Shown here piece after piece: positions 8,897-17,266 of a DNA stretch of 64,000 bases. This stretch comes from JAPHTQ01 sp050302275 (lineage in GTDB: Bacteria; Pseudomonadota; Gammaproteobacteria; Thiohalomonadales; Thiohalomonadaceae). The stretch lies in contig JBNLAT010000007.1 in the NCBI GenBank assembly GCA_050302275.1, positions 32,296 through 96,295 on the forward strand. The letters run 5' to 3'. The notes beneath the pieces were generated by a model, which did not search any database, was not told the DNA's origin, and was given only the letters and a program-made list of their open reading frames with translations. Both the position numbers and the translations under genes were made by a program. Numbering within the stretch: position 1 is the stretch's first letter; each line of letters begins with the position of its first letter.

Positions 8897-9532
8897 ATGA
8901 ATCGGGAAAAACGCAGTGAAATCTTCCGCCGGCTCCGGGCGGAGAATCCCAACCCCACCACGGAACTGAATTACCGCACACCATTTGAATTACTGGTGGC
9001 GGTAATTCTTTCTGCCCAGGCCACCGATAAAGGTGTCAACAAGGCGACTGCCAAACTCTTTCCGGTGGCCAACACCCCTGAGACGATCCTGGCGCTCGGC
9101 GAAGAAGGTCTCAAACAATACATCAAGACCATCGGCCTGTTTAACAGCAAGGGCGCCAACATCATCAAAACCTGCAAGCTGCTGATCGAGCAGCACGGCA
9201 GTGAGGTCCCCGAAGATCGTAAAGCGCTGGAGGCACTGCCCGGTGTCGGAAGAAAGACGGCGAACGTCGTACTTAACACAGCCTTCGGCCACCCAACCAT
9301 GGCGGTCGACACCCACATTTTTCGCGTCGCCAACCGTACCGGTATCGCTCCGGGCAAGAACGTGCTGGAAGTGGAGAAAAAGCTGCTCAAGTTTATCCCC
9401 GAGGAGTTTTTGCAGGATGCGCACCACTGGCTGATCCTGCACGGTCGGTACGTCTGCGTGGCACGCAAACCAAAGTGCAGTGCCTGCGTGATTGAAGATC
9501 TGTGTGAGTACAAACAGAAAATCTACGATTAA
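8897..9532 (+). CDS. nth: Endonuclease III
   Basis: Nth is a base-excision repair DNA glycosylase/AP lyase for oxidised pyrimidines. The 211-residue length is canonical. The helix-hairpin-helix reads LPGVGRKTANVVL and carries the catalytic lysine, and the catalytic aspartate lies in MAVDTHIFRV. The C terminus has the [4Fe-4S] cysteine pattern C-X6-C-X2-C-X5-C in CVARKPKCSACVIEDLC. It starts 15 bases after phoH and may be co-transcribed with it. A dispersed palindromic repeat begins immediately after its stop codon. Confidence 0.97.
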   Translation: MNREKRSEIFRRLRAENPNPTTELNYRTPFELLVAVILSAQATDKGVNKATAKLFPVANTPETILALGEEGLKQYIKTIGLFNSKGANIIKTCKLLIEQHGSEVPEDRKALEALPGVGRKTANVVLNTAFGHPTMAVDTHIFRVANRTGIAPGKNVLEVEKKLLKFIPEEFLQDAHHWLILHGRYVCVARKPKCSACVIEDLCEYKQKIYD

Positions 9533-9534
9533 AT

Positions 9535-9667
9535 CCACTTCAAAATTGTCTTCGCACCCTGATTCTGTGTTGCAAAGCCTGCTGCGGTACTCATTTACTA
9601 CTGGTAAACTGCGTTCCTCGCAGACTTTGCGCCTTGCCTCCGGGCACGAATCCTAATTTTGAAATGG
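9535..9667. repeat. Dispersed palindromic repeat, copy 1
   Basis: A 133-bp non-coding element made of nested inverted repeats. The outer arms are CCACTTCAAAATT (9535-9547) and AATTTTGAAATGG (9655-9667), pairing at 12 of 13 positions. The middle arms are GCAAAGCCTGC (9572-9582) and GCAGACTTTGC (9620-9630). The core is TTTAC-TACTG-GTAAA (9594-9608). The reverse complement of its core matches a second element at 30544-30684, so it belongs to a dispersed family. It separates nth from the DUF1841 gene and could fold into a long hairpin in RNA that ends or stabilises the nth transcript. Confidence 0.8.
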
Positions 9668-9679
9668 CTTTAAAACATC

Positions 9680-10108
9680 ATGCTCTTCAGTAATAACCGC
9701 GATGAACTACGCCGCTTCTATATCGACAGCTGGCGAAAATTCCAGCATCAGGAACCGCTGTCTCCGTTAGAGGCGATGGTGGCCGAGGTGATTGCACTGC
9801 ATCCTGAATATCACGGCTTGCTGGAAAAAGAGGAATCGCTGGATCGGGACTTCTCGCCGGAAGAGGGTCAGACCAATCCCTTCCTGCACATGGGCATGCA
9901 CCTGGCGATCCGTGAACAACTCACTACCCGACGCCCACCCGGCATCAAGACGGTACACGCGGATTTACTCAAGCGCATCGGCGATCCCCATGAAGTTGAA
10001 CACCGTATGCTGGAGTGTCTGGGCGAGGCGATGTGGGAAGCGCAACGTTCGGGCACCCCACCTGATGAAATGCGCTATCTCGAATGCCTGAAACGAATAC
10101 AGGGTTGA
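9680..10108 (+). CDS. DUF1841 family protein
   Basis: A 142-residue soluble protein starting MLFSNNRDELRRFYIDSWRK, the typical opening of the DUF1841 family found in gamma- and betaproteobacteria. It contains the conserved FLHMGMHLAIREQ segment and has no signal peptide or membrane segment. Its function is unknown. It begins 12 bases after the palindromic repeat and is followed 11 bases later by a thioesterase gene, so the two are probably translated from one mRNA. Confidence 0.88.
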   Translation: MLFSNNRDELRRFYIDSWRKFQHQEPLSPLEAMVAEVIALHPEYHGLLEKEESLDRDFSPEEGQTNPFLHMGMHLAIREQLTTRRPPGIKTVHADLLKRIGDPHEVEHRMLECLGEAMWEAQRSGTPPDEMRYLECLKRIQG

Positions 10109-10119
10109 GGAGGACGCAG

Positions 10120-10470
10120 ATGGAACAGCATAAACTGGTATTGCCGGAGCACCTTAACCACTACGGTTATCTGTTCGGCGGCAATATGCTGAAGTGGGTC
10201 GATGAATATTCCTGGATCGCCGCCACCCTCGACTACCCCGGCTGTAAATTCGTCACCATCGGCATGGACGAGGTCGCTTTCCGTAAGCCTGTACACAAAG
10301 GGGCGTTGTTACGCTTTGAAATTAGTCGGGAACGACAGGGCAGCAGCTCTGTAGTCTACGCGGTGGAGGTTTTTGCCGATAACCTAGAAAGCGGCGCGGA
10401 AGAACAGGTCTTCTCTACCCACGTGACCTTCGTCTGCCTCGACGATAGCGGGAAAAAACGGGCGCTATAA
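10120..10470 (+). CDS. Hotdog-fold acyl-CoA thioesterase
   Basis: A 116-residue single hotdog-domain protein. HLNHYGYLFGGNMLKWVDE, with the Asn/Gly/Gly and Asp positions of acyl-CoA thioesterases of the YciA/BFIT type, is followed by MDEVAFRKPVHKGALLRFE and THVTFVCLD. It probably hydrolyses acyl-CoA esters; the chain length is not predictable. The ATG at 10120 has a strong GAGGAGG site six bases ahead, which rules against a start 12 codons upstream inside the previous gene. It converges with the glyoxalase gene, leaving 7 bases between stops. Confidence 0.87.
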   Translation: MEQHKLVLPEHLNHYGYLFGGNMLKWVDEYSWIAATLDYPGCKFVTIGMDEVAFRKPVHKGALLRFEISRERQGSSSVVYAVEVFADNLESGAEEQVFSTHVTFVCLDDSGKKRAL

Positions 10471-10477
10471 CTCGCGA

Positions 10478-10864
10478 CTAACTCTTCTTACCAATCAGCT
10501 CGATGGGATAACCATCGGGATCTTCAACGAAGGCGATAATGGTGGTGCCCGCATTCATCGGCCCCGCATCGCGCAAGATCTTGCCGCCACGTTCTCGAAT
10601 CGCTGATGTCGCCTCATAAATGTCGTCGACTTCCAGAGCGATGTGTCCATAGCCGTTGCCCAGGTCGTAACTCTCAACGCCCCAGTTATAGGTCAACTCG
10701 ATCACCGCCTCGTCGCTCTCCTCGCCATAGCCGAGAAACGCCAGGGTAAATTTACCATCCGGGTATTCGTGTTGACGCAACAAGCGCATCCCCAACACCT
10801 GGGTATAAAAATCGATGGAACGCTGCAAATCACCTGTTCGCAACATGGTATGAAGAATACGCAT
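10478..10864 (-). CDS. gloA: Lactoylglutathione lyase (glyoxalase I)
   Basis: GloA isomerises the methylglyoxal-glutathione hemithioacetal to S-lactoylglutathione. The 128-residue protein matches the bacterial nickel-type enzyme in length. All four metal ligands are visible: H5 in MRILHTML, Glu in AVIELTYNWG, His in GYGHIALEVDD and Glu in GYPIELIGKK. The ATG at 10864 follows GGAGG; the frame is open five codons further up. It lies 23 bases downstream of the GGDEF/EAL gene end, on its own side of a convergent junction with the thioesterase. Confidence 0.95.
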   Translation of the reverse strand: MRILHTMLRTGDLQRSIDFYTQVLGMRLLRQHEYPDGKFTLAFLGYGEESDEAVIELTYNWGVESYDLGNGYGHIALEVDDIYEATSAIRERGGKILRDAGPMNAGTTIIAFVEDPDGYPIELIGKKS

Positions 10865-10887
10865 CAGTAACCTCCGCAAATAAACAC

Positions 10888-13845
10888 TCAGGAAGGAATA
10901 ACGTTGGGAGTCTCTTCCAAGCCCAATCGTTCGGCAACATCAATCAAGGGTTCAGGCATCGCAATGGCGAATCCCTGAACGTAGTCGACGCCCATCGTTT
11001 TGAGCTCAGCAACGATGTTTTCGTTTTCCACAAATTCGGCAATCGTTTTCAGTCCCATCACATGACCGATCTGGTTAATCGACTCGACCATGGCGCGGTC
11101 CAGCGTATCCTGGGCCATATCCTTGACGAAGCTGCCATCTATTTTAATGTAGTCCACCTTGAGGCCCTTGAGATAACCGAACGAACTCAGGCCACTGCCG
11201 AAGTCATCGAGGGAGAAGAGACAACCGCGCAGCTTCAGGGTATCGATAAAGCGTCTCGCCCGACTCAGATTGGTAATCGCCGCCGTCTCGGTAATTTCAA
11301 AGCAGATATAACCCGCATCGACATCGCTTTCGTCGAACTGTTCCAGCACAAACTCCAGGAAATACTCGTCGGTCAGTGACTGCCCCGACAGATTGATGGT
11401 GCAGCGGAATGGAGGAACATCGGCACGCCCCTGTGCCTGACGCATCATCCCCAGGGTTGTGCGTACCACCCAACGATCAATGGTCGGCATTAGATGGTAG
11501 CGTTCAGCAGCCGGGATAAAAGCCATGGGAAAAACCATTTCACCGTTATCATCGTGCATCCGCAACAGCACTTCACCACGCGGTACCGCAGAGTGAATTG
11601 CCTCGTCCAGTGGAATAATCGGCTGATAGTAGAGGATAAATTTATCCTCTTCGAAGGCACGGGAGATACGATGTATCCACTCCATCTCACGATGATGACG
11701 GGCCACTGCCTTGTCCTGCTCGTCGGCCACATGCACTCGATTACGCCCTGCTTCCTTGGCTACATAACAGGCGGCATCGGCAAGACTCAATACATCGATT
11801 AGAGAACCGGACTGCGCAGTGATCGGCGCGACGCCAATACTGACACCGATCTCGAAACTACGATCCTTCCAGGCAAAACGAAAATCACGCACATGCTGGC
11901 GCACGATATCAGCGATCTCTCCAGCCTTATCCAGTGGACAATCCCCCAGTAACAGACCGAATTCATCGCCACCCAATCGCGCCAGTACATCGTGCTCGCG
12001 TACAGTCTCTTTAAGCATATGCGAGAGTTGCCGCAGTAGTTCATCCCCGGCACGATGACCACAGGTATCGTTCACCACCTTAAATTGATCGAGGTCCATG
12101 TAACACAGTACATGGTGGGTATTTTCTGTACGGGCACTATGGATAGTGATCTCCAACTGCCGTTCAAACTCTCGGCGGTTGGCCAGACCGGTCAACATGT
12201 CGTGGCTGGCCTGATAACTCAACTGGCGAGCCATGGTCATCACTTCGGTAATATCATGTAGTACCAGTACCACACCAACTATCTCATCGTAGCGAGAGCG
12301 CATCGGTGCGGCGGTAATATTAATGGTGAACTGACTGCCGTCCTTGTGGGTCAGGATGCCATCATCCGCATGTACCATGGCGCTGTCGCGGTGCAGGATC
12401 AGTTCAACCAGATCGTAGAGCTCTTCACCGGTACTTTCGTTGAACAGCTTCAGCACCTCCATATAGTGCCGCCCACGCACCTGCTCCAGTTCACAATCCA
12501 GCAGATGTTCGGCAACAGGATTGAGGTACTCGATATTGCCCTCAATATCGGTTGTCACTACCCCGTCACCAATCGACGCCAGGGTGACCAATGCTCGCTG
12601 CGTCTCCCGCTCCAGCGCTTTCTCTGCCAGGATCAACTGGGTCACGTCACGGGTATTACCTTCGACCCCAGCCAGCTCACCTCTATCGTCGTAGTAAAAG
12701 TGCGCATTAGTGGAGACCCACACCATCGAACCGTCCTTGTGACGCAGGTTAATGATGTCGTTACGCACCAGACCACCGTTGTCGGTCATCTTTTCCAGAA
12801 AACGTAGGCGTTTCTGCGGCTCAGCGTAGTAATTGGCCAGTTGTGTGCCAATCAGTTCATCGGGTTTATAACCGACACACTGTTCGACTGCACCGGTGAT
12901 AAAGATAATGTTGCCATTGCGATCGGTGCGGTAAAAGATATCCTGCATGTCGTGCAGAATCCCACTCAAATCTTTTTCTGATTTGCGCAGCTTTGTCTCC
13001 ATCTTCTGCAGATCTTTGAGCAGGCGACGATACTCGTTGGCCAGCGCGCCCAATTCATCCGTGGAACTGGAGACCATCTGATCCAGTTCCATATTTTCTG
13101 TCCCGGTATCGTGACCTAACAGACTTTCCAGGGGGTTCAGCGCCTGAGCAAAACTACGCATAAACAGCAGGCTACCGGCAATGGCGATCAATTCCAGTAG
13201 CAGCCAGACAAAAAATGTCTCCCAACCGAAGTAACCTGTACGCGCCCAGTAGTACTGCACTAATACAGTATCGATCAGCAGCGGCACCAGGGAGCCGATC
13301 AAAAATACCTTCATCTTGATCGTAATATGTGGCTTGCCAACGAATACGCCGCTGAAAGTTTTACCAAAGAGATCCACTACCATGAAAAACAGTGGCAGGC
13401 CGACCAGAATGGTGACGATTAACGCCACCAGATGAATACGAAACCAGTCTAAGGGTTGGGGCTGATGGCCATACAGATCGATCGCGGTCAACATCACCAC
13501 GTTCGGTGCCAGCAACAGGGTAATCACCAGCAGGGTCCAGAAGTGCAGCGGAAAGGTTCTGGCCCGTTTAAGTGCCAGCATCTGCGACATCGGCTCGGGC
13601 GCACGCAGGAAATAGACGATGGGTTGGGCGAAGCGGTAAAAATAGATCCCGGCGAAAAAGAAGGAACCGAACACCAGCACGGTCATCGGCAGGCTGAACA
13701 TGACACCGCTGATCTGGTCGAAACTGAGGATATCGACAAAGGCGATAAACAGCATACCGACGCCCGGCGGGAAGACCCAGGCGAGCAGCACCAGCGTCAA
13801 AAACTGTTTCAGAAATCTGTCGGCAGACAATCGACTACTTTCCAT
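10888..13845 (-). CDS. Membrane-bound PAS-PAS-GGDEF-EAL cyclic-di-GMP protein
   Basis: About 985 residues. The N terminus has around six hydrophobic segments (residues 10-250), then a linker, two PAS domains (about 300-415 and 430-550), a GGDEF domain and an EAL domain. The cyclase motif is intact (LARLGGDEFG near residue 626) with an inhibitory RxxD (REHD) five residues ahead. The phosphodiesterase motif reads EVLLR instead of EALLR near residue 757, a common active variant, and DDFGSG is present, so both activities are possible. The start at 13845 has GGGGAGAGG upstream; a longer frame would overlap argG. It could set the c-di-GMP pool read by PelD, but no physical coupling is seen. Confidence 0.92.
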   Translation of the reverse strand: MESSRLSADRFLKQFLTLVLLAWVFPPGVGMLFIAFVDILSFDQISGVMFSLPMTVLVFGSFFFAGIYFYRFAQPIVYFLRAPEPMSQMLALKRARTFPLHFWTLLVITLLLAPNVVMLTAIDLYGHQPQPLDWFRIHLVALIVTILVGLPLFFMVVDLFGKTFSGVFVGKPHITIKMKVFLIGSLVPLLIDTVLVQYYWARTGYFGWETFFVWLLLELIAIAGSLLFMRSFAQALNPLESLLGHDTGTENMELDQMVSSSTDELGALANEYRRLLKDLQKMETKLRKSEKDLSGILHDMQDIFYRTDRNGNIIFITGAVEQCVGYKPDELIGTQLANYYAEPQKRLRFLEKMTDNGGLVRNDIINLRHKDGSMVWVSTNAHFYYDDRGELAGVEGNTRDVTQLILAEKALERETQRALVTLASIGDGVVTTDIEGNIEYLNPVAEHLLDCELEQVRGRHYMEVLKLFNESTGEELYDLVELILHRDSAMVHADDGILTHKDGSQFTINITAAPMRSRYDEIVGVVLVLHDITEVMTMARQLSYQASHDMLTGLANRREFERQLEITIHSARTENTHHVLCYMDLDQFKVVNDTCGHRAGDELLRQLSHMLKETVREHDVLARLGGDEFGLLLGDCPLDKAGEIADIVRQHVRDFRFAWKDRSFEIGVSIGVAPITAQSGSLIDVLSLADAACYVAKEAGRNRVHVADEQDKAVARHHREMEWIHRISRAFEEDKFILYYQPIIPLDEAIHSAVPRGEVLLRMHDDNGEMVFPMAFIPAAERYHLMPTIDRWVVRTTLGMMRQAQGRADVPPFRCTINLSGQSLTDEYFLEFVLEQFDESDVDAGYICFEITETAAITNLSRARRFIDTLKLRGCLFSLDDFGSGLSSFGYLKGLKVDYIKIDGSFVKDMAQDTLDRAMVESINQIGHVMGLKTIAEFVENENIVAELKTMGVDYVQGFAIAMPEPLIDVAERLGLEETPNVIPS

Positions 13846-13876
13846 AGCGTCAGAAAGCCTCTCCCCCCATGACAAC

Positions 13877-13896
13877 GACGCGGCCGAAGCCGCGTC
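13877..13896 (-). terminator. UUCG-capped hairpin after argG
   Basis: On the minus strand this is a perfect 8-bp stem GACGCGGC/GCCGCGTC closed by a TTCG tetraloop, beginning 7 bases after the argG stop codon. UUCG loops are unusually stable in RNA. No T-run follows on the minus strand, so it may be an mRNA-end or 3'-stabilising hairpin, or a partial attenuator before the GGDEF/EAL gene, rather than a classical intrinsic terminator. Confidence 0.5.
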
Positions 13897-13903
13897 TGTG
13901 GTC

Positions 13904-15121
13904 TCATTTTTTGTTACGACGTGCTCCAATCCGCAGGCGCAATGCATTCAGGCGGATAAAGCCTTCTGCATCTTTCTGGTTATAAGCGCCTGCATCGTCT
14001 TCGAAGGTGGCAATCGACTCATCGAACAGCGAATCACTCTCCGACTTGCGGCCCGCAATGATCACATTGCCCTTGTAGAGTTTGATCCGCACAGTGCCGT
14101 TGACATGCTCCTGAGTTCGGTCGATGGCTGCCTGCAGCATTTCACGCTCCGGGCTCCACCAGTAACCGTTGTAGATGAGCTCGGCATAGCGCGGCATCAG
14201 CTCATCTTTCATGTGTGCCGCACCGCGGTCCAGAGTCAGCGACTCCATCGCCCGGTGCGCCTTGAGCATTACCGTACCGGCCGGTGTCTCATAACAGCCG
14301 CGGGATTTCATCCCCACGTAACGGTTTTCTACCAGATCGTCACGCCCAACACCGTTGGCACCGGCAACCTTGTTCAGATACTCCATCACAGCGGCCGGTG
14401 TCATGGCCTTGCCATCAATGGAGACGATATCGCCCTTCTCGAAGCCAAGCTCCAGATAGGTCGGCTCGTCGGGAGCCTTCTCAGGCGGAACTGTCCAGCG
14501 CCACATATCCTCTTCCGGCTCATTCCACGGATCTTCGAGGATGTCACCTTCATAGGAAATGTGCAGCAGGTTCGCATCCATCGAGTAAGGAGATTTTTTG
14601 CTCTGCTTGGCAAAGTCGATCTCGATGCCGTGCTCTTTGGCGTAAGCCATCAGCTTCTCGCGTGAATTGAGGTCCCACTCACGCCACGGGGCAATCACCT
14701 TCACATCGGGCATCAGGGCATAGGCGCCCAGCTCGAAACGCACCTGATCGTTGCCTTTGCCGGTCGCGCCGTGAGAGATAGCATCGGCACCGGTCTCCTG
14801 CGCGATCTCCACCAGACGCTTGGCGATCAGCGGGCGAGCAATGGAGGTACCCAGACGATACTCCCCCTCGTAGAGGGCGTTGGCGCGCATCATCGGATAG
14901 ACGAAATCGCGGGCAAACTCCTCACGCATGTCGTCGATATAGATCTCTTTAACCCCGGCCGCCTTGGCCTTGGCGCGGGCCGGTTCAACCTCTTCACCCT
15001 GACCGATATCCGCGGTGAAGGTGACCACTTCACAGTCGTAAACATCCTGCAGCCATTTGAGGATGATGGAGGTATCCAGACCACCGGAATAGGCCAGAAC
15101 CACTTTTTTGACGCCAGACAT
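13904..15121 (-). CDS. argG: Argininosuccinate synthase
   Basis: ArgG joins citrulline and aspartate using ATP, the penultimate step of arginine synthesis. The 405-residue length and the N-terminal PP-loop (VVLAYSGGLDTSIILKWL) are typical, as are GKGNDQVRFE and the GRDDLVENR and GMKSRGCYETP segments. ATG 15121 has GGGAG about six bases upstream; a GTG two codons earlier is less likely. It is a stand-alone biosynthetic gene with no other arg genes adjacent; the next gene downstream on the same strand is the c-di-GMP protein. Confidence 0.97.
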   Translation of the reverse strand: MSGVKKVVLAYSGGLDTSIILKWLQDVYDCEVVTFTADIGQGEEVEPARAKAKAAGVKEIYIDDMREEFARDFVYPMMRANALYEGEYRLGTSIARPLIAKRLVEIAQETGADAISHGATGKGNDQVRFELGAYALMPDVKVIAPWREWDLNSREKLMAYAKEHGIEIDFAKQSKKSPYSMDANLLHISYEGDILEDPWNEPEEDMWRWTVPPEKAPDEPTYLELGFEKGDIVSIDGKAMTPAAVMEYLNKVAGANGVGRDDLVENRYVGMKSRGCYETPAGTVMLKAHRAMESLTLDRGAAHMKDELMPRYAELIYNGYWWSPEREMLQAAIDRTQEHVNGTVRIKLYKGNVIIAGRKSESDSLFDESIATFEDDAGAYNQKDAEGFIRLNALRLRIGARRNKK

Positions 15122-15211
15122 GAGCACTCCCGATTGTTTCAGTACCGACCGCGACCGCGGGCGGGGAAAAGCGTAAAGACCGGAAGTATACCTGAGGCAG
15201 GGGGCCGCTGC

Positions 15212-16072
15212 CTATTTCGACAGCGTGACATCGACGGAACGGTTGAGGGCGCGCCCCTGAGGGGTCTGGTTACTGGCGAGGGGCTGTTTTTCCCCCTTGG
15301 TAGTGAGGACAATCTTGGACTTGGCTACACCATGCTTGAGCAGGTAGTCGCGCACAGCCTCGCTGCGCTTTTTCGACAATGCCTCGTTATAGCGACGGAA
15401 ACCGACATTATCGGTACGCCCTTCCAGCAATACGCGCTTAACCGCAGGGTCAGACTTCATATAGGTAGCGACTTCGTCGAGCCTTTTGGTCGCGGCACTA
15501 TCCAGCGCACTACTATTGAAGGCAAAGCGGATGCGGCTATTTCGCACATAGTCAAAACCGTACTCAAACAGCTTGTCCATACAGGCATAGAATTCGCTGA
15601 GGGCACCACGCAGATTGACCGCAGAGACCGCCACCGCGACATAGTCTCGTCCGTCGGCCCAATCCTGATAGGAGAAGGTAGGGAACAGCCCCTGCTGCAG
15701 TTCGAGCAATAGCCGCCGCGCCATGATCTCAGAATAGGTGAACGGCGTAGCGCTCACGCTGTAGTTGATCTGCCCCAGTTCACGCGGCTCCGCATCATGC
15801 CGCCAATCGGGAACCGCGGCGACCACCTTGGCGACCCCCGCATCCCGAGGTCGATTCAACACCTGAAGCTGAAACCCCAGCTTGCCGCCCGCCGCGCGGA
15901 AAAAACGCGCCTCGCCGTAATTCGGTATTTGCTGGGAAAGGACACAACGCAGTTGTGTGGACTCCGTTTTCCACTCAGCCTGATGCACGGTCGCACCGTA
16001 ATGGATCTCCCCCGCCATCACTGTTGAAAGCGAAGCCAACGACACTACTATAGAAAACAGCCAACGGGACAT
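15212..16072 (-). CDS. MotY-like OmpA-family protein
   Basis: 286 residues with a signal peptide (MSRWLFSIVVSLASLSTVMA). The N-terminal domain contains IHYGATVHQAEWKTES and FSYQDWADG, which resembles the MotY N-terminal domain. The C-terminal OmpA/MotB peptidoglycan-binding domain starts near residue 170 (IRFAFNSSALDSAA, then VLLEGRTDNVGFRRYNEALSKKRSEAVRDYL). MotY forms the T-ring of sodium-driven flagellar motors. No flagellar genes are visible nearby, which is also usual for motY in Pseudomonas and Vibrio. The assignment rests on overall similarity; a generic OmpA-like lipid-free anchor is the alternative. Confidence 0.75.
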   Translation of the reverse strand: MSRWLFSIVVSLASLSTVMAGEIHYGATVHQAEWKTESTQLRCVLSQQIPNYGEARFFRAAGGKLGFQLQVLNRPRDAGVAKVVAAVPDWRHDAEPRELGQINYSVSATPFTYSEIMARRLLLELQQGLFPTFSYQDWADGRDYVAVAVSAVNLRGALSEFYACMDKLFEYGFDYVRNSRIRFAFNSSALDSAATKRLDEVATYMKSDPAVKRVLLEGRTDNVGFRRYNEALSKKRSEAVRDYLLKHGVAKSKIVLTTKGEKQPLASNQTPQGRALNRSVDVTLSK

Positions 16073-16354
16073 AATGACCTTTCAATGCATGGATTCCGTT
16101 GTCAGTTAATCGGCAGAAAAAATCATGACTTTAGGCAATTAAAAGCAGCAACCTGCCAAACGCCTACCTCATTAGTGGTAATAAAAAATGCGCATCTATC
16201 ACTAACGGTGCAAAGTTATGCAAAGTCAGTTTTGTTAAGTGGTTCACACTATTGAATTTAACCCCACGCAGGCATACCATGCCCCGGTACTTTGCCGACG
16301 CGTCGGCCTGCACTGAAACAGGATTTTTATCCAGGGAAACTGGACGTTTTAAAG

Positions 16355-17266
16355 ATGCATGTATTAATTACCGGCGGTGCCGGATTTATCGGGTCCCACA
16401 CGGCAGGATGCCTGTTAGACGAGGGACACCGTGTCACAGTTCTAGACAACCTCTCCAGCGGTAAACGCGAGAATCTCCCGACCTCGTCAGATCTACGCCT
16501 GGTTGTCGGCGATATCAATGATGCGGAAGCGGTCGCCGATGCAATCAGTGGTTGCGATCGGGTATTGCACTTGGCGGCGCAGGTCTCTGTTGCTGCCTCG
16601 GTAGAGGAACCGGTCCCCTCCTGCCGCGACAACATTCTCGGTTTCGTTAACATCCTCGACCATGCTCGCCGCAATGGCATCAGCCGCATGGTCTATGCCT
16701 CCAGTGCCGCCGTCTACGGCCAGCCCGCCGAGTTGCCGCTGAATGAGGCCTCCCCTACGGCACCGAGTTCTCCCTACGGCCTTGAGAAACTGCTCAACGA
16801 CCAGTACGCCAGGCTGGCGACCGATCTCTATAGTATGTGCATGCTCGGTATGCGCTACTTCAACGTCTACGGGCCGAAACAGGATCCTTCATCGCCCTAC
16901 TCTGGCGTGATTAGCCTGTTCGTCGATCGTCTACGCCGCGGTGAAGAGCTCAATGTCCACGGTGACGGCGGCCAGACCCGTGACTTTGTCTATGTTGGTG
17001 ATGTTGCCCGCATCAATGCCGCCGCCCTCGCCGGAGATATTGAAGGGGTAATGAATGTCGGCACCGGCAACAGCGGTACCCTGATGGAATTGATCGAGGT
17101 ACTGGGAGAGATCGCCGGTATCACACCAAAGGTCAATCACGGTCCGGCTCGTCAGGGGGATATTCGCCACTCTGCGACATCGGTAGAACGCTTGCGCCAG
17201 ACATTGGCCTCGTTTCCCTTTACCCCACTACGCGAAGGATTGAACGAACTCTGGAACAGAGGCTGA
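16355..17266 (+). CDS. pelX: PelX-type UDP-N-acetylglucosamine C4-epimerase (SDR)
   Basis: A 303-residue extended SDR. The Rossmann motif is MHVLITGGAGFIGSH, and the catalytic Tyr-X3-Lys is in SPYGLEKLLNDQY with the preceding Ser in YASSAAVYGQ. Its end overlaps the pelA start (TGATG), so it is the first gene of the pel operon. PelX of Pseudomonas protegens is a UDP-GlcNAc/GalNAc epimerase supplying the GalNAc-rich Pel polymer; the same role is inferred here from position and family. The frame is open 21 codons further upstream, but the Rossmann strand normally begins at the chosen Met; its ribosome site is weak. About 280 bp upstream contain no gene and presumably the operon promoter. Confidence 0.85.
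   Translation: MHVLITGGAGFIGSHTAGCLLDEGHRVTVLDNLSSGKRENLPTSSDLRLVVGDINDAEAVADAISGCDRVLHLAAQVSVAASVEEPVPSCRDNILGFVNILDHARRNGISRMVYASSAAVYGQPAELPLNEASPTAPSSPYGLEKLLNDQYARLATDLYSMCMLGMRYFNVYGPKQDPSSPYSGVISLFVDRLRRGEELNVHGDGGQTRDFVYVGDVARINAAALAGDIEGVMNVGTGNSGTLMELIEVLGEIAGITPKVNHGPARQGDIRHSATSVERLRQTLASFPFTPLREGLNELWNRG

Noticed and set aside
10888..13845. Inactive EAL domain because the motif reads EVL
   Set aside because: EVL is a frequent form in active phosphodiesterases, and the other catalytic segments such as DDFGSG are present.
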